Origin: Bacteroidales bacterium
Lineage (GTDB): Bacteria > Bacteroidota > Bacteroidia > Bacteroidales > P3
Assembly (NCBI GenBank): GCA_017633985.1
Contig: JAGBOF010000007.1
Span: forward strand, 207,022 to 271,021
Length of the DNA stretch: 64,000 nt
Reading direction: 5' to 3'
This document shows positions 15,492 to 26,165 of this stretch, one piece after another. Position 1 is the stretch's first letter. Every line of letters begins with the position of its first letter. The translations under genes were made by a program, and so were the position numbers. The notes below the pieces were generated by a model. It ran no database searches, was not told where the DNA came from, and saw nothing but the letters and a program-made list of their open reading frames with translations.

Positions 15492-18400
15492 ATGAGTTTA
15501 CATAGTGAGTTTACTTTAGATAATAGTCAGTTGTTGCAAAAATTGAAACAAAGTCAGGAAGAAATAAATAAGACTATTGGCAATATAGACAGGAGATACG
15601 AGGAAAGTTCAAAAGGATTTTCCACAAAAATAAGGCAGATACAATCACAGGTAGATGCAAGCGGTAGGATTTTTGAAAATGTTGCTGGCAAAGTAGGTAT
15701 GCTCACAAACGCATTGCAGGCATTCATCGGCATTCAAGTAGCGAATGGCATTTCAGGATTTATATCCAAAATGATTAATGTCAGAGCCGAATTTCAGAAT
15801 ATTGAAGCCTCAATGGAAGTTTTTCTTGGTTCGGCAGATAAGGCAAAATCTTTTCTTGATGACCTACAAAGTTACGCTTTCAATAATGTTTTTGAGTTTG
15901 AAGATTTGGCGAAAGCATCAGAATCATTGCTTGGCTTTGGTACGTCAGCAGAAGAAACGATAGGCGTTATTGATAAGTTGTCAAACATTGCTTCGGGATT
16001 GCACGTCCCTTTACAAGAACTTGTTGATTTGTACAATAAAGCCAAATCAAGCCCTAAATTGATGACAGAAGATATTGCACAATGGGAACGAAAAGGATTG
16101 CCTGTCATCAAACAACTTGCGGAAGAAATGGGCGGTGGAATAGAGAAAGAGCAAGAACTCCGTGCAAATATTTCAAAGGGAGTTATAAAGTTTGAAGATT
16201 TGGAGAAGGTCATCAACCGTGTCAATGCCGAAGGTGGTATGTTTGCAGGTATGATGCAAAAGAAAATGGATACTCTTGGAGATAGTATCGGACTACTTGA
16301 AGATAATATTACCAATATGTTTAACGAACTTGGTCAAATGACTGAAGGTCCGTTAAAGTTCGGTATTGACTTGGCAGGCAAAGCAGTAGAACATTATCAG
16401 GAAATATTAAGAATAATCGGATTACTTGTTATCGCATTAGGTTCATATAAAACTACATTGATTGCTATTGCCGCTATTCAGAAAGTAGCATTTGCATACG
16501 GAAGAATAAAAGAAGGCATACAATTGATAATGATGTTCCGTAAAGAATTGGGATTGGCGAGAGCGGCAAGTCAGGCATTCAATCTTTCGTTAGCATCCAA
16601 TCCAGCAGGGATTATCGCCGTTGCAGTTACAGCCCTTGCATCTGCAGTATTTTTATATAAAACAAGAACAAGTGAGGCGGCGAAAGAACAAGAAGCATTA
16701 AATGAATCCATAGCACAACACGTTGCAGATGCACAGCAAGAAGTAAATAGTTTAAAGAGATTAATAAAAGTTGCATCAGATGAAAAAGTATCAACAGATG
16801 AGAGAAAGAAGGCGATAGATAAACTTAACGAAGTTATCCCTGAATACAATGGACATCTTGACAAGGAACACAAACGATTAATTGCTAATACAAAGGCGGC
16901 AGAAGATTATACTACTGCACTTATAAATAATGCAAAGGCAAGAGCCTATGAAGAAAAAGTCAATGAATTGACAAAAAAACAGATTCTACAAGAGGAAGAA
17001 TACATTAAAAGAGCCGAAAATAGAGCGAATATTGAAAGAGCAAATAATCAACCCATCATTACAATGGGTGGCGAAAATGGTCAAGTTGCCGAAGGTCAAA
17101 TGGCAAGAGCGAATGAATTAAAAAGAGCAAAGAATGCCGAAGAAAAAGCCTTTAAAGAACTACAAGAAACTGAAAATAAAATTAAAGAATATACAGAAAA
17201 AGCAGAAGGGTTAAAAACAAAAACTAACACTGATAATAATGGTGGCGGCGGTGGTAATGGAAGCACCGAAAAAGAATTAAAGAAGTTACAGCAAGCCAAA
17301 AAAGATTTTGACAACTTCCTTACATCATTCAGTCAAAAAGGGCGTGATGCGGAGATTTCTTTAATTTCAGACGAAACAGAGCGTAAAATATCGGAAGAAA
17401 TAGAATGGTTTATACGAGAAAATGATAAGTTAGATAAAGAGTTATCGGACTTAAAAGAGAAAGCAAAGGAAGCAAAAGAAAGTATTCCCTATAACATTGA
17501 TGAAGTTTATAAAACACGTCAAGAAGCATTAGAAAAAGAATTGTATGACAAAGTAGAGAAAATTCAAAAAGAAGCAGATGATAAATATGAAAAAGACTTA
17601 TTAGGATTACTTGACAGTTATGCAGACTACAACGAAAAACGCCTTGCTATTGATAAAAAATACAATGAGGATTTGGAAAAACTACAAGAATTACGCAAAC
17701 AGGCAGAAGAAAAAGGAAATGAAAATGATATAAAGAGGATTGATAGTGCTATTAAGACACTTAAAGTAAATAAGACAAAAGAAGTTGTTGAGTTAGATTT
17801 TCAGCAACTTAAAGAAACTCCTGAATACACAAGGGCATTTGAAGATTTAGAGCAAACATCTACAGAAACAATTAGATATTTAATACAAGAATTTGACAAA
17901 GTAAAGCAAGTGGCCGCAGAATCTTTAGACCCTAAAGATTTACAGGAATATATTGATGTGTTGGAAAAAATGCAAAACGAATTAGACCGTAGAGATACTT
18001 TTTCTGCAATAACCAACGCACGATTAGAATTAAAGATAGCAACCGAAGAATTAACAGAGGCTGAGAATGCACACACTGAGGCAGAGAAAAACTTCGGCAA
18101 AGGTTCTGTACAGGAAATAACAGCGAATAAAAAAATTGCCTCTGCAAAAGATAAACAGACAAAAGCAACAAAGAAACTTGTCAATGCAGAAACGACTTTA
18201 CTTAATAGTATAAAAGATTTAGCAAGTGGCTTCAAAGAATTAGGGGACACTATTGGTGGGGACTTTGGAAGTGCCATATCTGCAATAGGAGATATGGGAA
18301 TTACTATCCTTTCTACGATAATACAGTTGAAGGCATTGGAAGTTCAAGCAAGAAACACTGAGATTGCCATAAGGTCATTAGAAACAGCAACGGTTATTTT

Positions 18401-19580
18401 AGCAGCCATAAGTGCGGCATTTACCGCATTGACGACATTGTATCAAACATTTTTCAACAAAGAAGATGATAGTTATGAGAGAGCGAAAGGTGCAATGGAA
18501 GGCTATATTGAGGTGCTTGATAAAGTAATAGATAAAGAAAAAGAGTTGATGAATTTCTATGCTGGTCAGACAGGGGAAATGGCATACGAAAAAGCAAGAG
18601 CATCTATAGAAAAAGAACAAGAACTTATAAAGAAATCCTTTAATGATTATCTAAATAGCGGAGCAGGAACTTTTTCTTCCTCAAAGGGTGTTTCAATGTC
18701 TAAAGACATAAAAAATAGCGGTAAATATGGTCAGATTATAGAAAGCGTAATGATGGCATTGTCTGGTGCAGATGGAAGTAACTGGTCATATACCGATGTT
18801 CAAGAATTGTTAAGTGGAAGAATGACAGATTTAGTTAATCTAACTACTGAACAACTTGAAGCCTTGAAAATGTCTGATGTATGGGGTTATTTGGATAGTG
18901 AAACAAAAGATTATATCAATACTTTAATTGAATGCGATGAAAAATTAGAAGATTTACGGCAACAAAGAATAGAATGGCTTACAGGATTAAGTGAGAGTGA
19001 TTGGCATAATGAATTTTTAGACGGACTTTTGGATATAGAAGCAACTGCAGAAGATGTTTTCAACAATATAGCAGAATATATTAGAAAAGCAATGATACAA
19101 CATCTTGTTTTTTCCAAAATGCAAGATGAGTTATCAAATTTCTACAATGAATATACTGACTATATGGAAAATGCAGAAAATATGACTATGGAAGAGCGTC
19201 AAGAATGGCTTGAAGACTTTAAAGAAAGATTACAAACTCTTATTACAGAAGGTAAAGAAGATGCAGATAAAATCAACAGTCTATTTTCAGATATTTTAGA
19301 TTATACCCGTTCCGCAAGTAATAATGCCTTTGCACAGATGACACAAGACCAAGCGACAAAGTTAGAAGGAATGTTTACTGCTGTGCAAGGTCATACATAC
19401 GACATAAGGGATTACACTCACGAGATGAGGGATTGTGCTGTAATTATTCAACGGGAGATTTCTGGTATTCACGTTGATACCTCTGCAATAGTAAGGTTGC
19501 TTGGTGGAGTAGAAAACAGAATGGCTGTTGTTGATAGTAGGTTAAAAGGATTTGAAATGCGAGGTGTGAAAATGAACTAA
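15492..19580 (+). CDS. Tape measure protein
   Basis: This 1362-residue protein sets tail length and is the largest in the phage. Residues about 90-210 match the tape-measure N-terminal domain (FEFEDLAKASESLLGFGTSA; QELVDLYNKAKSSPKLMTED). Two hydrophobic segments follow near residues 305-325 and 355-385 (IIGLLVIALGSYKTTLIAIA). The middle is a long charged coiled coil with a glycine-rich break (NNGGGGGNGS, near 580). Further hydrophobic helices occur near 920-980. The next gene's ATG overlaps its stop codon by one base. Confidence 0.9.
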   Translation: MSLHSEFTLDNSQLLQKLKQSQEEINKTIGNIDRRYEESSKGFSTKIRQIQSQVDASGRIFENVAGKVGMLTNALQAFIGIQVANGISGFISKMINVRAEFQNIEASMEVFLGSADKAKSFLDDLQSYAFNNVFEFEDLAKASESLLGFGTSAEETIGVIDKLSNIASGLHVPLQELVDLYNKAKSSPKLMTEDIAQWERKGLPVIKQLAEEMGGGIEKEQELRANISKGVIKFEDLEKVINRVNAEGGMFAGMMQKKMDTLGDSIGLLEDNITNMFNELGQMTEGPLKFGIDLAGKAVEHYQEILRIIGLLVIALGSYKTTLIAIAAIQKVAFAYGRIKEGIQLIMMFRKELGLARAASQAFNLSLASNPAGIIAVAVTALASAVFLYKTRTSEAAKEQEALNESIAQHVADAQQEVNSLKRLIKVASDEKVSTDERKKAIDKLNEVIPEYNGHLDKEHKRLIANTKAAEDYTTALINNAKARAYEEKVNELTKKQILQEEEYIKRAENRANIERANNQPIITMGGENGQVAEGQMARANELKRAKNAEEKAFKELQETENKIKEYTEKAEGLKTKTNTDNNGGGGGNGSTEKELKKLQQAKKDFDNFLTSFSQKGRDAEISLISDETERKISEEIEWFIRENDKLDKELSDLKEKAKEAKESIPYNIDEVYKTRQEALEKELYDKVEKIQKEADDKYEKDLLGLLDSYADYNEKRLAIDKKYNEDLEKLQELRKQAEEKGNENDIKRIDSAIKTLKVNKTKEVVELDFQQLKETPEYTRAFEDLEQTSTETIRYLIQEFDKVKQVAAESLDPKDLQEYIDVLEKMQNELDRRDTFSAITNARLELKIATEELTEAENAHTEAEKNFGKGSVQEITANKKIASAKDKQTKATKKLVNAETTLLNSIKDLASGFKELGDTIGGDFGSAISAIGDMGITILSTIIQLKALEVQARNTEIAIRSLETATVILAAISAAFTALTTLYQTFFNKEDDSYERAKGAMEGYIEVLDKVIDKEKELMNFYAGQTGEMAYEKARASIEKEQELIKKSFNDYLNSGAGTFSSSKGVSMSKDIKNSGKYGQIIESVMMALSGADGSNWSYTDVQELLSGRMTDLVNLTTEQLEALKMSDVWGYLDSETKDYINTLIECDEKLEDLRQQRIEWLTGLSESDWHNEFLDGLLDIEATAEDVFNNIAEYIRKAMIQHLVFSKMQDELSNFYNEYTDYMENAENMTMEERQEWLEDFKERLQTLITEGKEDADKINSLFSDILDYTRSASNNAFAQMTQDQATKLEGMFTAVQGHTYDIRDYTHEMRDCAVIIQREISGIHVDTSAIVRLLGGVENRMAVVDSRLKGFEMRGVKMN

Positions 19581-20986
19581 TGGGAAGAATACTGATAAAT
19601 AATATTGACATTGAGGAATACGGAGTAAAGGTTCTTAATGATTATATTAAGGACCTGCTTAACCCACCTGATAAGGAAGATATAACAAGTATTGAATGGT
19701 ATGAAGGTCAGTTTGATGTTGATTTGTCGGACGGTATTCAATTCAAGGAAGAAAAAGAGATTAAACTTGAATGCTATCAAGATGACTTTTCAAAGAATTT
19801 TCAGACGTTCTTTGACGTTTTATCTTCTCAACCTTATAATTTATTCACTTTTGAAGAAATAGGCTTAAATCTGCGTTTAAGACTGCTAAAAATAGAAAAT
19901 AATAATGTTTTGTCGGGGTTCAATAAACAAACATTCAAGATAACGCTTGTACAAGATGATTTTGACGAAACATTTACGGATAATCATATTTATTTTAACT
20001 TCGTTGATAGTGCTTGTTTCATAGAGAATAACAATGTAAATGACTATGGTTTTATATTGTTGGAAGGTAGCCTTGATAAAATATTTGAACGGACAATACA
20101 AGATAGATTGGTCGGTGCAAAACATTCACTAACCATTAAGGCTATTGAAGAAGATTTGTCGTTTGGTAGCAGTACAATGGATGTTGAGCAGTTTAAGATT
20201 AACTTTAATTCTTTTATAGGTTTAGTAACATCGGCAGGAAGTAAGTCTTTGGTATTGCGTTATGACAATCAGGAATATAAGATGCAGTGTTTTTATAATA
20301 ACATTGCAATCAACAGTCTATTATTGAATAACGGTAAGGTATGGGTAACATTTACATTGAAAGTTGCCATAACTGAAGTTGCAAGCGAATCTTCGCTTGC
20401 AACTTTCCGTGCCTTATCACATCGGCAGTTAAATAGTTTGGTTGAAGGTTTTCGTCTTGTCGGTAATCAAACATTCAGTATTTATCTGAAACCGTTGTAT
20501 TACACAGACGAAACAATAGAAACGTTGGATGTTATATTGTTTGAAGACAACGAGCAATCGGAATGTCCGTTTAATGTTAATTCATTTTCTCCTTGTAATA
20601 TTGTTGAGATACCAAATACAGAACATAACAGAGAGATTTTATCAAGGTATGAAATATATGTTTTTGCAGGTGGATATTTGCATATCACTAATTATTATAC
20701 GGAAGCGTTAAGAAGTTCATCACACGGAGAAATAACGGAGTTAAACAATGATTTTTCGCTTGATTCATCATTTTCAATATTCCTACAACCTAAGTTTTAT
20801 TCAGATGATAAGATGACCGTTGCCGATGTGATGTTAGTAGGAGATAATGAAATATCGGAAATTCCTATAAACATTAATTGCTTCACACCAGCCAATATAA
20901 GCGTATTTCCAGCGACTTCTACGAATAAAACATTATTACAATCATTCAGAGTATTTTATTTCATTACAGAGCAAACTATAATGTAA
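19580..20986 (+). CDS. Distal tail (Dit-like) protein with two C-terminal repeat domains
   Basis: This 468-residue protein directly follows tape measure, the place of the distal tail protein joining tube and tip. The N-terminal 270 residues are beta-rich and Dit-like. The C-terminal 190 residues hold two copies of a 50-75 residue module: FSIYLKPLYYTDETIETLDV followed by ECPFNVNSFSPCNI, and FSIFLQPKFYSDDKMTVADV followed by EIPININCFTPANI. The same module makes up the small protein at 24443. Decorated Dit proteins often carry binding modules, so a host-surface role is possible. Confidence 0.65.
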   Translation: MGRILINNIDIEEYGVKVLNDYIKDLLNPPDKEDITSIEWYEGQFDVDLSDGIQFKEEKEIKLECYQDDFSKNFQTFFDVLSSQPYNLFTFEEIGLNLRLRLLKIENNNVLSGFNKQTFKITLVQDDFDETFTDNHIYFNFVDSACFIENNNVNDYGFILLEGSLDKIFERTIQDRLVGAKHSLTIKAIEEDLSFGSSTMDVEQFKINFNSFIGLVTSAGSKSLVLRYDNQEYKMQCFYNNIAINSLLLNNGKVWVTFTLKVAITEVASESSLATFRALSHRQLNSLVEGFRLVGNQTFSIYLKPLYYTDETIETLDVILFEDNEQSECPFNVNSFSPCNIVEIPNTEHNREILSRYEIYVFAGGYLHITNYYTEALRSSSHGEITELNNDFSLDSSFSIFLQPKFYSDDKMTVADVMLVGDNEISEIPININCFTPANISVFPATSTNKTLLQSFRVFYFITEQTIM

Positions 20987-20987
20987 T

Positions 20988-23900
20988 ATGAGAAGAAAAA
21001 CGATAACAATATATTATAAGATAAACGGCATAATCCAAACATTGACAGTTAAGTTTGGAGATAGTGATTATATTCAGAAAGAAATAATGCAAGCAAGTTT
21101 TGTTTCGCTTAACTTTTCTTTGCCTGAATATATTGAGTTGCCGATAGGTTCGTGGGTTGAAGAAGACAATGAAACATATTATTTACTTGATTTGTGCCAA
21201 CCTACAAAACATAATAGTGAGTATTTTGACTATTCACTAACATTTTATAATACGGTAGGTTTGTTCAGTAATTGGATTGTGCAGTCGTATTCAGATGATA
21301 ATTGGCATAGTATTAAGTTTTCTTTGACAGGCAGACCGAAAGACTTTTTAACTCATATTGTCAAAAGTTGTAATGCACATATAACGACAGGAGAGCAAGA
21401 ATTTTCTATCGGAGATTATGATGATGCAAGTGAGCAACTTGTTTCTTTTGATAGCACGTTTGTTTTTGATGCCTTGAATAGTATTGCAGGAGTATTCAAT
21501 ACTGAATGGTATGTTACAAGCGACAGACGGATTTGTCTGAAGAAGTTGGAGAATACTCCAGATGATGTAGTTACTCTTAAATATGGTAGTGGATTTGGAA
21601 TAAAGCCTAATATTGAAAGACGGAATACAGAACAACGAAGAATAGACAGAATACTTGTACAAGGCGGAGATAGAAACATTGTTCAAACAAAGTACGGCAG
21701 TCAATACCTACTATTGCCAAAAAAGAAGGAATTGTATTATGACGGAACAGATTTTTATTCAGCAAAAGAAGACGATACCTCACGCAGAAAATATGTATCA
21801 GATGCAGAAGGTTTATCTATCAAAGGACAGGATTATGACAATAACGCCATTCATTCAGAAATGGGATTTGACGGAAGTAATACCTATCCGTCAAGAGTTG
21901 GTCAGATAACAAAAGTAACTTGGTCGCCAAACGATAGCAATACTGAATACAATTCTTATAAAGAAGCAGATTCTCATAACAGTGAAGATGAAAAGGGGCT
22001 TGTTTGGTGTAATATCTATGATGATAAAAATGATATAGATTATTCCGATGAGGACTTAAGAGCAGAAGGAACGGAAACTATATCTTTTATGAGCGGAAAG
22101 TTGGCAGGACGCACTATTGAAGTATCAAACTATGAACATTCCAAACATGAGTTTAAACTTATGAGGATTACTGACGGTGGAGTAAATATGCCGAATGACA
22201 CTTTTTATCCAGCCGTTGATGACGAGTATGCAGTATTTGGAATGCAGATGCCACAAAGTTATGTAGATACTGCAAGCCTTGAAATGATGAAAGAAGCCAT
22301 AAAACAGATGTACGAGTATGAACTTGACCAAGTGTTATTTTCATTACCTATTGACGAGATATGGTATAAGCAGTCAGGTAAAAACCTTAATGTAGGGGAT
22401 AATATCAACTATGAAGATGATGATTTTGCAAAGACAGGATTAAAAATTAGAATAACACAGATTAGGCAATACTTATCTAATCCGTATAAGATAGAGATAA
22501 CATTAAGTAATTGCAGACGTGAGCAAACCGTCAAACAGCAGATAAAAGACTTTTGGAATTTCAGGGATAATTTTGATTCACTTGTTACAGACAGAGTTGA
22601 TTTCTATGATAGAACAGGCAACGGTACTGATAAAGGTACAGCACTGAATAATAAATGTTGGGTCGTTATGCCATTCACACCTTATTACAAGAATGATGAA
22701 TGGTTAGTAGCAAGTGATACCACTGTTGAAACAACAAAATTTAAAGCAGGAGTAACTTATCACTGCAAAAAAACACGATTGACAGGAAACTTCACAGCAA
22801 GTGATTGGACCGCAAAAAGTTTGTTTGATTATGATAGATTTGATAATCGTCCGAAGATTAATGGCTCTGTATTGACGGGAGATAGAAGTCTATTGCCACA
22901 AGGCGATTTTGATTCATTTCTGATTGATAGTTTTGACCCATTGAAATTACAGGCAGATGACAATACGACAGAAATCGGCAAAAGATTATTAGGAACAACC
23001 TTTACAGAATTTTTGACTGGTAGATTTGACCCTGCAAGAAATGATATTGATGCTCTTATCGGCAACGGTGGATTAGTACCTAATCAGTGCTGGGTTGTTC
23101 AACCTACACCACCCTACTACAAGAATGATGAATGGTTAGTAGCAAGAACCGTAACTATTAACGGTATGACTTTTTATGCTGGTGTTACTTATATCTGTAC
23201 GCTGTCAAGATTAACAGGTGATTTTTATCCGTCAGAATGGTTGCCGAAAAGTATTTATAACTTTGATAATTTGAACGGAAGACCAAAGATTAACGGTAGT
23301 TTGTTAAGCAGTTCCGATAATTTACTTTTACTTCCTCAAGGAACGTATGATACATTTCTATCTACAAGATTCACTCCTGTTGAAAGCAATGTAACAAGGA
23401 TAATTCAAAACAGAGGCGATATTCCTAATAAATGTTGGGTTGTACAGCCTACCGTTCCGTATTATGCAAATGATGAGTGGTTAGTTTCTGAAAAAGTAAC
23501 GATAGGCGGAAAAGACTTTTTGGCAGGATGTACCTATTTATGTACAGTAGATAGAACGACAGGCTCTTTTACTGCTTCTGATTGGCAATTAAAGAGTGTA
23601 ACAAGTTACGACGATTTAAGAGATAAACCTACGATTATTACAAGTTACAATGACCTGACAGATAAACCGATTATCATAACAAGTTATAGAGATTTGACTG
23701 ATAAGCCGTCATTGAATGGTGTCGTGCTTTCTGGAGATATTGACTTGTCTAATAATTCAAAATTCAGTTCTTTGGTCAATGATTACGGTACATTAAGAGC
23801 AAATGTCTTTGATACAACGACAGAAAGATTTATTTCTTTGATTGATGTTCGTGATGCGTTAAAAGTTGCAAGAGAAGACCCTGAAAGTCCTTTGATTTCT

Positions 23901-24392
23901 GTCGGAGAAGCAGTATCATCATTGAGTTCAAGTATATCCTCAACCAATTCAACAGTAACGATGAACAAGAATTCGTTTGATAATTATGTAACATCAAATA
24001 ATGCAAGTGTAAAGGAGTTGCAAGATAACAGAGTAATAGATGCTGGAAATATAGAAAAATTGATTGCGAAAGTCAATGATAATATAATCCCTTCAATAGC
24101 ACAACTTGATACTAATATAGGCTTATTAACGAGTGATGAATGTGGGAATAATGTTTTTGCAAAATTTAATTCGGCTTTAGAAGATGTCTGTGATAGTATC
24201 TCATCTTTAAAGGCTGTATTACAAAGATGTGGTACAGATACAAGAATTCAAAATCAAGTTGAAGAGTTAGGAGATACTATGGCTCTATTAAAGATAAATT
24301 ATTCATATAATCAATGCGTAGTTCCTAGTCAGGCAGAATTAAAACCTGTTACAGACATAACCCCTATTACTCAATCAATATCGGCAAATTAA
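20988..24392 (+). CDS. Tail tip / tail-associated protein with three wall-facing repeats
   Basis: This 1134-residue protein has an N-terminal part (1-500) resembling tail-tip hub proteins (MRRKTITIYYKINGIIQTLT; VFDALNSIAGVFNTEWYVTS). Three repeats of about 105-130 residues follow, each with CWVVxPxxPYYxNDEWLV, then a TYxCxxxRxTGxFxxSxW block, then a KINGSxL-type turn; starts are near residues 555, 703 and 825. A YNDLTDKP-type triplicate follows near 890-910, a motif common in phage fibres. The C-terminus is helical and may trimerise. It probably contacts the host surface ahead of the DGR-varied adhesin. Confidence 0.7.
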   Translation: MRRKTITIYYKINGIIQTLTVKFGDSDYIQKEIMQASFVSLNFSLPEYIELPIGSWVEEDNETYYLLDLCQPTKHNSEYFDYSLTFYNTVGLFSNWIVQSYSDDNWHSIKFSLTGRPKDFLTHIVKSCNAHITTGEQEFSIGDYDDASEQLVSFDSTFVFDALNSIAGVFNTEWYVTSDRRICLKKLENTPDDVVTLKYGSGFGIKPNIERRNTEQRRIDRILVQGGDRNIVQTKYGSQYLLLPKKKELYYDGTDFYSAKEDDTSRRKYVSDAEGLSIKGQDYDNNAIHSEMGFDGSNTYPSRVGQITKVTWSPNDSNTEYNSYKEADSHNSEDEKGLVWCNIYDDKNDIDYSDEDLRAEGTETISFMSGKLAGRTIEVSNYEHSKHEFKLMRITDGGVNMPNDTFYPAVDDEYAVFGMQMPQSYVDTASLEMMKEAIKQMYEYELDQVLFSLPIDEIWYKQSGKNLNVGDNINYEDDDFAKTGLKIRITQIRQYLSNPYKIEITLSNCRREQTVKQQIKDFWNFRDNFDSLVTDRVDFYDRTGNGTDKGTALNNKCWVVMPFTPYYKNDEWLVASDTTVETTKFKAGVTYHCKKTRLTGNFTASDWTAKSLFDYDRFDNRPKINGSVLTGDRSLLPQGDFDSFLIDSFDPLKLQADDNTTEIGKRLLGTTFTEFLTGRFDPARNDIDALIGNGGLVPNQCWVVQPTPPYYKNDEWLVARTVTINGMTFYAGVTYICTLSRLTGDFYPSEWLPKSIYNFDNLNGRPKINGSLLSSSDNLLLLPQGTYDTFLSTRFTPVESNVTRIIQNRGDIPNKCWVVQPTVPYYANDEWLVSEKVTIGGKDFLAGCTYLCTVDRTTGSFTASDWQLKSVTSYDDLRDKPTIITSYNDLTDKPIIITSYRDLTDKPSLNGVVLSGDIDLSNNSKFSSLVNDYGTLRANVFDTTTERFISLIDVRDALKVAREDPESPLISVGEAVSSLSSSISSTNSTVTMNKNSFDNYVTSNNASVKELQDNRVIDAGNIEKLIAKVNDNIIPSIAQLDTNIGLLTSDECGNNVFAKFNSALEDVCDSISSLKAVLQRCGTDTRIQNQVEELGDTMALLKINYSYNQCVVPSQAELKPVTDITPITQSISAN

Positions 24393-24442
24393 AGAATAGT
24401 CATAATAATAAAAGTAAGTAACAATTTTAAAATTAAGAGAAA

Positions 24443-24745
24443 ATGGCAAATGTAACGGAAATTATGTACGCTGGGCGAGTGAATGCCCACGGTAAAATCA
24501 CTAGTTTAGCAAGTGATTTCAGTTTAAAGAACAATGAACCTTTTGCGTTGTATGTTCATCCGAAAACATTCACAGAAGATGTGATGATGACGGTCAATTT
24601 GAAAGCCTATAAAGATACAGGATTTTCTGATTGTCCGATAAATTTTGATATGTGGAATCCAGTATCAGTTGTCGGCATAAAGGCTGGAGCAATAGACCTT
24701 ACATTATATGATGTTTGGTGGGGAGCAGGCGAAGGTATCAACTAA
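24443..24745 (+). CDS. Small single-module tail protein preceding the variable protein
   Basis: This 100-residue protein is essentially one copy of the module found twice at the end of the Dit-like protein: FALYVHPKTFTEDVMMTVNL, then SDCPINFDMWNPVSV. It lies 21 bases before the DGR variable protein. A structural or chaperone role at the tail tip, perhaps docking the adhesin to the Dit-like module, is my inference. Confidence 0.55.
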   Translation: MANVTEIMYAGRVNAHGKITSLASDFSLKNNEPFALYVHPKTFTEDVMMTVNLKAYKDTGFSDCPINFDMWNPVSVVGIKAGAIDLTLYDVWWGAGEGIN

Positions 24746-24766
24746 CAAAAAGAAAGGATTAAGAGT

Positions 24767-26137
24767 ATGGGTATCTTAATAGGAATGGACGGAGTTATTG
24801 GCAGAGGTAAAGGCAACTCAAATATGTATTGTGGTTATGAGTTTGATGTTACCGATAGTCAATGCGATGTCAAGCGAATAGCAGGAGCAGGTAAAGAGTA
24901 TTATTTCTTTGCCGAAGGTGGCGGTATCTTCAATGGATTTAAGTCTTGTTTAGTAGAAGGTAGCGGAGCAAACATTAAGAAAACTTATATGCCTGAATCA
25001 AGTTTTGCAGGATTTGATTTGACAGGTGCAAAAGGTAATGTAATGGTTGAATTTCCGTACTTGTATGCAAGATTTGAAACAGACGGAAATAAAAGACGTG
25101 CATTATTCAGTTTATATCCACTTCCGGGGTTTAAGCCTGTGAAAGAAAATACAAGGATAAACTTGGGAATGTATAAAGCGACAACAAAACGAACAGATAG
25201 TGCAAATGATACCACGTTGTGTTCGGTAGCCAATCCTTTATATATAGGTGGAGATAATAATGACACATACCGCTCAAAATTATATGGCAGACCGATAACG
25301 TCAGTAAAGATTGATGACTTTCGTACTTACGCAAGAAAGAATGGCAGTGATTACGGTGCTATTGATTGGACGGGGCATAACCTAATGCAACATCTGTATA
25401 TTGCTGAATATGGCAACAGAAATTGTCAGTTGGCAGTAAATAATCAAAGAGATGCAAATGGGTTCAGACAAGGCGGTCTTGGTAGTGGAGTAAGTAATAC
25501 AATAAGTGCAAGTTGGAATACCTATAATGGATATAGACCTGTTGCACCTTGTGGAGCAGGAAATAGTTTGGCAGGTGGTAGCGGAGAAGTTGAGATTTGG
25601 GTATTGAATGACGGAACGGTACAATATACAGCACCTGAAGAAGATTTGTTCTTACATACATTCATACCGAAGTATCACGGCATAGAAAGTCCTTACGGAG
25701 ATATATTTGAATTGCACGACGGCGTTCATATCTTGGTCAAAGATGCTTCTGCAAACGGAGATGTTGAGTTTTATGTATGCAATGACCATACGAAGTTTGC
25801 AAGTGGAATAACGTCTGACTATGAGTTAAGAGGACTTATAGGCAATGGTACTAACTATTATTACGGAGATGTGTTGTGGGGAGATAAAGGTGATATTATT
25901 CCATTAAAGTCAGGTGGTAGCGATAAGACTAAATGGGCGGATTATTACTATATAACAAATAGTAATGGTGCAAATAGCCGTTGGTGTGCTGTCGGTGGTC
26001 ACGCTAATGGCGGTGCTCACGATGGGTTCGGTTGCGTTCATGCGAATAGCGTTTGGACGAATACGATCGTGAGTTGCGGCTCTCGCCTTTGCTTGTACGA
26101 AAACGTAACCACAAACGCAAACGGAATAATAGTTTAA
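24767..26137 (+). CDS. DGR variable protein (tail adhesin, C-type lectin-like)
   Basis: This 456-residue protein's last 55 residues are encoded by the variable repeat. The C-terminal section from about residue 400 (SRWCAVGGHANGGAHDGFGC, then SCGSRLCLYENV) fits the C-type-lectin fold of DGR target proteins, which tolerate heavy sequence change on a binding face. Relative to the template, 11 codons are altered, all originally AAC, AAT or TAC. The region before it is glycine-rich and beta-structured. Position at the end of the tail module indicates a host receptor-binding protein whose specificity the DGR changes. Confidence 0.85.
   Translation: MGILIGMDGVIGRGKGNSNMYCGYEFDVTDSQCDVKRIAGAGKEYYFFAEGGGIFNGFKSCLVEGSGANIKKTYMPESSFAGFDLTGAKGNVMVEFPYLYARFETDGNKRRALFSLYPLPGFKPVKENTRINLGMYKATTKRTDSANDTTLCSVANPLYIGGDNNDTYRSKLYGRPITSVKIDDFRTYARKNGSDYGAIDWTGHNLMQHLYIAEYGNRNCQLAVNNQRDANGFRQGGLGSGVSNTISASWNTYNGYRPVAPCGAGNSLAGGSGEVEIWVLNDGTVQYTAPEEDLFLHTFIPKYHGIESPYGDIFELHDGVHILVKDASANGDVEFYVCNDHTKFASGITSDYELRGLIGNGTNYYYGDVLWGDKGDIIPLKSGGSDKTKWADYYYITNSNGANSRWCAVGGHANGGAHDGFGCVHANSVWTNTIVSCGSRLCLYENVTTNANGIIV
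25976..26095 (+). repeat. DGR variable repeat (VR)
   Basis: This 120-base segment at the 3' end of the variable protein matches 26261-26380 at 107 positions. All 13 differences are at adenines of the template copy: seven A-to-G, four A-to-C and two A-to-T. It begins AGCCGTTGG and keeps the unmutated GGCTCTCG block near its 3' end, the likely initiation-of-homing sequence. Confidence 0.95.
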
Positions 26138-26165
26138 ACGGAAGCGTGCCGTCAGGCAACAAAAC

